From contig JAEWZS010000248.1 in the NCBI GenBank assembly GCA_023458355.1, positions 1 to 13,973 of the forward strand: DNA of 13,973 nucleotides, in the 5' to 3' direction. The notes beneath the pieces are model-generated. The model saw nothing but the letters and a program-made list of their open reading frames with translations, was not told the origin of the DNA and did no database searches. The translations under genes were made by a program, and so were the position numbers. The stretch is from Bacillota bacterium (GTDB taxonomy: Bacteria > Bacillota > Clostridia > Christensenellales > CAG-138). Below, in pieces: positions 7,601 to 12,003 of the stretch. How positions within the stretch are numbered: position 1 is the first letter of the stretch; every line of letters begins with the position of its first letter.

Positions 7601-7651
7601 GCGCAGGAAGAAGAAATGCCTTCCTCAGAGAAGGCCTCTAATCTCCTGCGC
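7601..7651. repeat. Nested inverted repeat between mraZ and the nuclease gene
   Basis: Perfect 8-bp arms GCGCAGGA (7601-7608) and TCCTGCGC (7644-7651) enclose an inner perfect hairpin, GCCTTC (7618-7623) with GAAGGC (7630-7635) and a 6-nt loop. Neither strand has a convincing T-run after it (minus: ATTTTG), so it is not a standard terminator. It lies upstream of both divergent promoters. It could be a small structured RNA or a palindromic repeat. The rest of the interval 7544-7846 is AT-rich and shows no convincing gene. Confidence 0.5.
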
Positions 7652-7745
7652 GGACAAGTCTGTGCCCAATTATCAATAATTATGCAAAAACTGCTCTTAT
7701 GTATAATGCCCCAAGGGGAAATATTGTAGGTTTGTGTACTATCAC

Positions 7746-7774
7746 TTGCATTATTTTTTTACGGATGATATGAT
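7746..7774 (+). promoter_or_regulatory. Candidate promoter of the nuclease gene
   Basis: TTGCAT (7746-7751), a 17-bp spacer with a T-run, and TATGAT (7769-7774) match the sigmaA layout, though the -35 is weak. A perfect TATAAT at 7702-7707 further upstream has no good -35 partner and is the alternative. Confidence 0.35.
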
Positions 7775-7846
7775 GTTTCCCCTGCATAAGCACCGAAGCT
7801 GATGAACCGAACACGATCGACCGCCACAAAAGCGAGGTTGCGTTAT

Positions 7847-8779
7847 ATGAGCTTTAGGAGCAAGCAATGTGCCCGCGTCGAGTATCTTCTTAAAAACGGC
7901 AATATCTTCTATGGCGACCACGGCGGCGGAACTTTTCGAGGTAAATCTTATCCGTTCGTCTTGAAAATTGCCGAGAACAACCTCTATGCGCCTCTAAAAA
8001 AGGATATCCAACATTATTTTAAGGAAAACGAAATAGCGTGGTGGAGCGGAGATCTTACAAACCACACGCTATCTTCACAGATCGCATGTCTAAACCATTT
8101 GTTCCCGCTAAGAGAAGATAAATCTGCCGTATTATCCATCGTAAAGCGTATCTGCCCTGAAATAGCCGATCTATCCATCATAGAAACCGATCGATTTAAG
8201 CCTGCCTACATTCAGTTTGAAGCCTCGAGTAAATCCAATCATCTCAACGAAGGGGTCGCCACACGAGGCAGCTATTGCACGTCGGCAGACGCTCTTATTT
8301 ACGGTGTAAAGGAAGACGGCAAAAAAATGCTGTTTCTTTTAGAATGGAAATACACAGAAGCGTATGATGACGTAAATAAGGCCGCCGGTAACGAAGGAGA
8401 GACTCGCATAGGACGCTATGCAGCGCTTATCCGCAAATCCGCCCAACTAAAATCGGCCAATACGGCTGTTTACTACTTCGAGCCGTTCTACCAACTTATG
8501 CGGCAAACGCTTTTCGCTGAGCAGTTGGTTATAAATAAGAGCACCGAAGCAATTCAGGCAGACAGCTATATGCACATCCATGTAATTCCGCCGGGGAACG
8601 GAGAGCTCATGCATAAAACATATCCGTGCAGCGGAAAGCAAATGGAAGACACCTGGCGCTCCGTAATAAAAGATCAGAAAAAATATAAAATCATTTCCCC
8701 AAAGGACCTTCTCAAGCCTATTAGCGGTATACAGCGCTACCAAGCCTTGACCGATTATTTAATGACGAGATACTGGTGA
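7847..8779 (+). CDS. Putative orphan PD-(D/E)XK nuclease (PGN_0703-type putative restriction endonuclease)
   Basis: The product is about 310 residues. It shows LSSQIACLNHLFPL (from about 75), an FE pair near 124-125, TRGSYCTSADALIYG (Asp at 148) and LFLLEWKYTEAY (Glu 166, Lys 168). An Asp, then a hydrophobic strand, then E-x-K is the active-site layout of the PD-(D/E)XK nuclease fold. The SSQ...CLN...F stretch plus EWKYTE recalls the family named PGN_0703 putative restriction endonuclease. I recognise this from memory, not a search. No methyltransferase, specificity subunit or other defence gene adjoins it, so it is solitary here. ATG 7847 is preferred because GAGG lies 9 nt upstream; an in-frame ATG at 7802 has no ribosome binding site. 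DNA cleavage and any defence role are inferred. Its base use is more AT-rich than the dcw genes, suggesting acquired DNA. Confidence 0.65.
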   Translation: MSFRSKQCARVEYLLKNGNIFYGDHGGGTFRGKSYPFVLKIAENNLYAPLKKDIQHYFKENEIAWWSGDLTNHTLSSQIACLNHLFPLREDKSAVLSIVKRICPEIADLSIIETDRFKPAYIQFEASSKSNHLNEGVATRGSYCTSADALIYGVKEDGKKMLFLLEWKYTEAYDDVNKAAGNEGETRIGRYAALIRKSAQLKSANTAVYYFEPFYQLMRQTLFAEQLVINKSTEAIQADSYMHIHVIPPGNGELMHKTYPCSGKQMEDTWRSVIKDQKKYKIISPKDLLKPISGIQRYQALTDYLMTRYW

Positions 8780-8920
8780 GGTACTGATTAATATCCTCCC
8801 CCCGGCATAGCCGACGATATTTTGCAGTTATAGAATCGACCCTTACACAGTACCCCGTGTTCCCAAAGCCACGCGTATTTGCACAATAGTTTATGCGTTG
8901 GACCAGAGGGTTTTCGTTAA
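8780..8920. other. Non-coding stretch after the nuclease gene
   Basis: I see no gene, RNA motif or strong terminator here. CGGC-ATA-GCCG near 8804-8814, followed by a short T-run, is too weak to call as the terminator of the plus-strand gene. Confidence 0.4.
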
Positions 8921-8957
8921 TAAAAAAGGAGCCGTGGCGTTTTTAGCGCGGCGGCTC
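8921..8957 (-). terminator. Intrinsic terminator of the zinc-ribbon/phosphoesterase unit
   Basis: On the minus strand GAGCCG (8952-8957) pairs with CGGCTC (8929-8934). Inside, a 2x2 internal loop and a 3-bp inner stem close a loop rich in A. The outer stem is followed by C and six T (8922-8927). It lies directly downstream of the metallophosphoesterase stop. Confidence 0.75.
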
Positions 8958-8973
8958 TCTTTGAGTTCGCATT

Positions 8974-9666
8974 TTACATTTGCGCGATGAGCTTGGGTGT
9001 AAACTCGATATGATCGGCGGAACAAAGCGTGTAGCGTACTCCGTTATGAAAGCCTTCAAACGCATTTTTGCATGCCTTCCCGTGCAGGTGGCCATATACG
9101 ACTTCACGGGCAGAATACCGCTCAAACAGCTCACAAAAGCCTGACGCCAAGCGTCGCTCGCTAAACGGCGGGTAATGCAGCATCCCGATAAGCGGCGTTC
9201 CCTTATCTACGCTTGAGAGGGAAAGTTCGAGCCTTGTAAGCTCGCGCTCGTAAAGCTTTTCGTCTTCCGCTGCATGAAACCCGACACTCCCCGGAACCGT
9301 CCAGCCGCGAGAGCCGGCAAATGCGAAACCGCCAATTAATATATGGTCGTTTTGCACCGCATACATATCTTTGGGGAGTATAGAGCGTACCTTTGAAAGA
9401 GAATTCCACCAATAATCGTGGTTACCGCGCAGCAGCACCTTTTGACCGTTGAGCCGCCCGATGGAGTTTAAATCGTCCTGTGCATCGCTAAGCCTTAACG
9501 CCCAGCTGATATCCCCGGGTATTAATACGATATCCGCCTCGCCGACCGAAGTCTGCCAAGCGTCGGCAATCCGTTCGAAATGCCTGTCCCATTTTTCGCC
9601 GAACACATCCATTGGCTTTTCCGAATTTCCGGGCAGATGCAGATCGGCGATCGCAAAAATTTTCAA
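8974..9666 (-). CDS. Calcineurin-like metallophosphoesterase
   Basis: This is a cytosolic two-metal phosphoesterase of unknown substrate. All family metal-binding motifs are present, numbered from the TTG start: D8 and H10 in ADLHL, GD at 51-52 (PGDISW), GNHD at 81-84, H164 in MLHYPPF and GHLH at 192-195. No signal peptide or membrane segment is seen. The start is uncertain. TTG at 9666 has AGGA/GAGG about 9 nt upstream, begins the protein as MKIFAIADLHL, and lies 4 nt after the stop of the gene before it. ATG codons at 9681 and 9702 would overlap that gene's Asp-rich tail and add a non-homologous Met/Arg-rich leader. The ribosome binding site therefore sits inside the end of the upstream gene, implying coupled translation. 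Related proteins act on nucleotides, phosphoproteins or phosphodiesters; nothing here chooses among them. Confidence 0.88.
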   Translation of the reverse strand: MKIFAIADLHLPGNSEKPMDVFGEKWDRHFERIADAWQTSVGEADIVLIPGDISWALRLSDAQDDLNSIGRLNGQKVLLRGNHDYWWNSLSKVRSILPKDMYAVQNDHILIGGFAFAGSRGWTVPGSVGFHAAEDEKLYERELTRLELSLSSVDKGTPLIGMLHYPPFSERRLASGFCELFERYSAREVVYGHLHGKACKNAFEGFHNGVRYTLCSADHIEFTPKLIAQM

Positions 9667-9670
9667 GGAT

Positions 9671-10135
9671 CTATTCCTCATCCTCGTCATCATCGTCCCC
9701 ATCGTCGTCCTCGTCGAGGGCGTCTAAGGAGACCACGCCATTTTCTTTTTCGTCATCGAGATCGGCTTCGTCATCGTCGTCGTCGTCGCCAAGTTCCTTG
9801 TCGATTACTTCAAGCTCACTTTCGGGTATATCGTCGCTGTCACCCGGCAACGGTACCTCGATACCTACCATGGCAACTTCGTCGATATCAAGCGCATCAA
9901 CACTCGACAATCCACCCTTCACTTTTTCAAGCTTCTCCTGCCTGCGGGCTTCTCTTAAGCATATCGCACACAGCTCCGACCCTTTCACAACGGGGTTTTC
10001 GCCGCATTCCGCGCAAATCGAAACGCTATCATCCGCATCGTGCTCGCCTTTCATGTAACGCTTGCACACGTTGCAGTATTTTTCGTCGTCCCGTATGTAA
10101 TTCAACTCACATCTTGGGCACTTCCTCAGACCCAT
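9671..10135 (-). CDS. Double zinc-ribbon protein with a highly acidic C-terminal tail
   Basis: The product has 154 residues. The first 60 hold two C4 sites with identical spacing, CPRC-x11-CNVC (Cys 6, 9, 21, 24) and CAEC-x11-CAIC (Cys 41, 44, 56, 59), typical of small structural zinc ribbons. A basic helix (REARRQEKLEKVKGG) follows. The rest is strongly acidic, with a run of six Asp at 117-122 and an almost pure Asp/Glu tail at 141-154. A short motif recurs as SSVDALDIDE and VSLDALDEDD. I do not recognise a named family. Such proteins often bind nucleic acid or partner proteins through the ribbon, but no function can be assigned. The ATG at 10135 is preferred over 10141 because GGAGGA lies 6 nt before it. 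It is the first gene of a two-gene unit with the metallophosphoesterase. Confidence 0.85.
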   Translation of the reverse strand: MGLRKCPRCELNYIRDDEKYCNVCKRYMKGEHDADDSVSICAECGENPVVKGSELCAICLREARRQEKLEKVKGGLSSVDALDIDEVAMVGIEVPLPGDSDDIPESELEVIDKELGDDDDDDEADLDDEKENGVVSLDALDEDDDGDDDDEDEE

Positions 10136-10162
10136 AACCATTCCTCCAGCTAAGGTTTCGCT

Positions 10163-10176
10163 CCCTTCATGAAGGG
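10163..10176. promoter_or_regulatory. Perfect 14-bp palindrome in the zinc-ribbon gene leader
   Basis: CCCTTCATGAAGGG is its own reverse complement. It lies about 25-40 nt downstream of the expected transcription start and before the ribosome binding site. It may be a dimer binding site; as RNA the hairpin would be short. Confidence 0.45.
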
Positions 10177-10207
10177 TTTAAGCTCTTACCTTAAGATTTA
10201 CTTCACT

Positions 10208-10236
10208 ATTATGCGAAAGCGCATCCGCTATGTCAA
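10208..10236 (-). promoter_or_regulatory. SigmaA promoter of the zinc-ribbon/metallophosphoesterase unit
   Basis: On the minus strand: perfect TTGACA (10231-10236), 17-bp spacer, CATAAT (10208-10213). A 16-bp inverted repeat (CGCTAT-TGAC-ATAGCG, 10226-10241) covers the -35. A second one (ATGCG-AAAG-CGCAT, 10211-10224) spans the spacer up to the -10. Both suggest repressor control. Distance to the start codon is about 70 nt. Confidence 0.8.
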
Positions 10237-10271
10237 TAGCGTATTTCTCCCGTCTTAAATAACCGAGTCGC

Positions 10272-10889
10272 CTATGTTAAATCGCCTGATTTTAGCGCCG
10301 TCGCATCGACGACAACCTCACCGATGCGCTTTACGAGCGCCTCTCTCCCCTCCGCCGATTCTGAGGAGTAAGGCAGCGCCGCGGGAGGTGCACCTAATAG
10401 CTTAGCAGCCATATTGGCCGCTTGCACGCGTTTGGACCTGGACAGCTTATCGGACTTGGTGGCCACAAGCGTAAAAGGTACGCCGTAGTAGAGTATCCAT
10501 TGAAACATCTGCTTATCGTCGTTTGTCGGCTCGTGACGGATATCGAGCAGCATGAAAATATGCGTGAGCCGCCCTGCCTTTAGATACCCTTCCATGAGCT
10601 GACCCCATTTTTCTTTTTCCGTTTTCGGCGCTTTCGCAAATCCGTAGCCCGGCAGGTCCACGAGATAGAATGCCCCATTGAGCCGAAAAAAGTTGATCAA
10701 ACGCGTTTTTCCGGGGCTTGACGAGGTACGCGCGAGCTTGAAGTTATTGCACAAAGAGTTAATAAGGCTCGATTTGCCGACGTTGGACTTCCCCACGATG
10801 GCGATTTCCACACCGTCGTTAGGCGGATACACGCCGCCAAGGCCTACACTCGTGACAAATTCCGCTTTTTTGATGGCGAATTCTTCCAT
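10272..10889 (-). CDS. ysxC: Ribosome biogenesis GTP-binding protein YsxC/EngB
   Basis: This is an essential small GTPase needed for 50S subunit assembly in Bacillus and relatives. The 205-residue length is normal for the single-domain TrmE-Era-EngA-EngB group. G1 is GKSNVGKS (33-40). The switch region TSSSPGKTRLINFF (55-68) contains the family signature, G3 is DLPGYG (78-83) and G4 is TKSD (144-147). The start at ATG 10889 fits the family N-terminus, but its GGAG is about 12 nt away, so initiation may be weak. It usually follows lon. Here lon lies 1.1 kb upstream with opposite-strand genes between, and ysxC appears to have its own promoter at 10970-10998. Confidence 0.96.
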   Translation of the reverse strand: MEEFAIKKAEFVTSVGLGGVYPPNDGVEIAIVGKSNVGKSSLINSLCNNFKLARTSSSPGKTRLINFFRLNGAFYLVDLPGYGFAKAPKTEKEKWGQLMEGYLKAGRLTHIFMLLDIRHEPTNDDKQMFQWILYYGVPFTLVATKSDKLSRSKRVQAANMAAKLLGAPPAALPYSSESAEGREALVKRIGEVVVDATALKSGDLT

Positions 10890-10969
10890 ATAAAATATGC
10901 GCTCCGGTTTTTTTTGCGCGAGTTGCGCGGATTGCTTTCAGATTTTGAGTTTTCCCCTTACGTCCTTGC

Positions 10970-10998
10970 ATTGTACCAACGATTTTATTACTTGGCAA
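10970..10998 (-). promoter_or_regulatory. SigmaA-type promoter of ysxC
   Basis: On the minus strand: TTGCCA (10993-10998), 17-bp spacer, TACAAT (10970-10975), each one mismatch from consensus. The expected start lies about 75 nt before the ysxC ATG. It explains how ysxC can be expressed despite being cut off from lon. Confidence 0.65.
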
Positions 10999-11052
10999 CC
11001 CAAAATAAACATTCTTTTTCGAGAGCCATATTTAACCTACTTAGAGGTGTAA

Positions 11053-11069
11053 TTTTACCATTGGTAAAA
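11053..11069. promoter_or_regulatory. 17-bp perfect inverted repeat, operator-like
   Basis: TTTTACCA and TGGTAAAA flank a single central T in an AT-rich interval (10890-11160) with no convincing gene. It lies upstream of a plus-strand extended -10 (TGGTATAAT) at 11121-11129. It resembles a dimeric repressor site; I cannot name the regulator. Confidence 0.45.
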
Positions 11070-11100
11070 AATATATTATTCCAACTAATCGAAAAGTATC

Positions 11101-11129
11101 TTTCAGTTTACGCGCTTCATTGGTATAAT
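11101..11129 (+). promoter_or_regulatory. Candidate extended -10 promoter toward the NUDIX gene
   Basis: TGGTATAAT (11121-11129) provides a perfect TATAAT with an extended TGn. The -35 candidate TTTCAG at 17-bp spacing is weak. It would transcribe the ABC remnant and then the NUDIX gene. Confidence 0.4.
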
Positions 11130-11169
11130 TTCCCACAATGTGAATGGGTATGTATGAAGCTTCGAATCG

Positions 11170-11355
11170 ATGAGACCATCCGATTTGACCGGGATTACCC
11201 GCGTAATCGTAACACACCTACTTGAGGATGCGCTGCTTCGCAAATACGACCGTATTTTTGTACTAAAGAACGGCCGCGTAGCAGAACAGGGTACATTCTC
11301 GGAGCTTATGGAGCAAAAGGACTTCTTTTATTCGCTGTATACGGTGTCGCAATAA
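11170..11355 (+). pseudogene. C-terminal remnant of an ABC transporter ATP-binding domain
   Basis: From about 11185 the frame reads GITRVIVTHLLEDALL, then YDRIFVLKNGRVAEQGTF and FFYSLYTVSQ before a stop. This is the end of an ABC exporter ATPase: the H-loop histidine, the strand after it, and the usual GTFxEL...FYxLY tail. The membrane domain, Walker A, signature motif and Walker B are missing upstream, where the DNA is AT-rich and unrelated. No ribosome binding site precedes the ATG. In family members the H-loop is usually followed by Arg or Lys (THR/THK); here it is Leu. This is best read as a deletion remnant, not a working gene. Confidence 0.8.
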
Positions 11356-11442
11356 CGCTACAGTAAAGGGAGTAATGGCTTTACAAAAGTTGAGATTTAC
11401 CGTGCCGGATTGAAAACTTTGACGATTAAAGGAGGCATTTCC

Positions 11443-11937
11443 TTGGGAATACGAAATGCAGCGAAAGCGCTCATCCTTAACGAAGGAAAACTGCTCGTCA
11501 ACAAAAACCTCAATAGTTTGGGCGATATGTGCTATGGGCTTAATGACAATGATATTTATTACGACCTGCCGGGAGGCGGCCAGAACCAGTACGAAACACT
11601 GGAGGAAGCCGTAAAGCGGGAGTGCTTGGAGGAGAGCGGCTATTGCGTTAAAGTTGAACGATTAGGCGCGATTTACGAGGAAATTTTCCTCAACGAAGCA
11701 TTACGCGCAAGCTATGAGCAGTACGCGCATAAGGTATATTTTTTGTTTGTATGCCGTTTGGAAGATATGCCGCGGAAAGCTGTCACGGAGCTCGATCTTG
11801 ACATGCTCGGCTCCGAATGGGTCGACGTGGAGGCTGTTAAAACCCTTCCCATTTATCCGCAGCTGCTAAAGGATAAGCTCGATGCAATTTTAAATGCTAA
11901 AACACCTTTGTTCCTGGGTTCAAAGTATATTCCATAA
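11443..11937 (+). CDS. NUDIX hydrolase
   Basis: A single-domain NUDIX protein of about 164 residues. The Nudix box G-x5-E-x7-R-E-x2-EE-x-G is complete at residues 45-67 (from GGGQNQYE to ESGY), giving the Mg2+-binding glutamates needed to hydrolyse a nucleoside diphosphate linked to another group. Substrate is not evident. It could clean up damaged nucleotides or sugar nucleotides. The N-terminal strand is GIRNAAKALIL and the C-terminus is complete. The start is taken as TTG 11443 because a near-perfect AAAGGAGG lies 7 nt upstream; an earlier in-frame TTG at 11410 lacks one. It is the only plus-strand gene between ysxC and lon and converges on lon. Confidence 0.9.
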   Translation: MGIRNAAKALILNEGKLLVNKNLNSLGDMCYGLNDNDIYYDLPGGGQNQYETLEEAVKRECLEESGYCVKVERLGAIYEEIFLNEALRASYEQYAHKVYFLFVCRLEDMPRKAVTELDLDMLGSEWVDVEAVKTLPIYPQLLKDKLDAILNAKTPLFLGSKYIP

Positions 11938-11961
11938 CGTAAGAAGACTTTGATAGTATGT

Positions 11962-11991
11962 AAAAGGCGGAAGCTTAGCTTCCGCCCTTTT
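11962..11991. terminator. Bidirectional intrinsic terminator between the NUDIX gene and lon
   Basis: GGCGGAAGC (11966-11974) pairs perfectly with GCTTCCGCC (11978-11986) around a 3-nt loop. A-run before and T-run after (AAAA...CTTTT) let it work on both strands, ending the NUDIX transcript and the convergent lon transcript. Confidence 0.92.
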
Positions 11992-12003
11992 GATCTTTAT
12001 TGC

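Noticed and set aside
7433..7729. Plus-strand open frame overlapping the mraZ start and promoter
   Set aside because: It runs antisense through the mraZ promoter, operator and the nested hairpin, with no homology or ribosome binding site.
8780..8854. GGTACTG...CAGTACC inverted repeat after the nuclease gene
   Set aside because: The arms are only 7 bp and about 60 nt apart, which is expected by chance in this length.
9612..10058. Ser-rich plus-strand frame opposite the zinc-ribbon gene
   Set aside because: The poly-Ser comes from the reverse complement of the GAT/GAC tract; the minus-strand protein with eight ordered cysteines is the real gene.
10914..11225. Plus-strand open frame of 103 codons between ysxC and the NUDIX gene
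   Set aside because: It has no ribosome binding site, its composition follows the AT-rich background, it overlaps the ABC remnant in a different frame, and it resembles no family I know.
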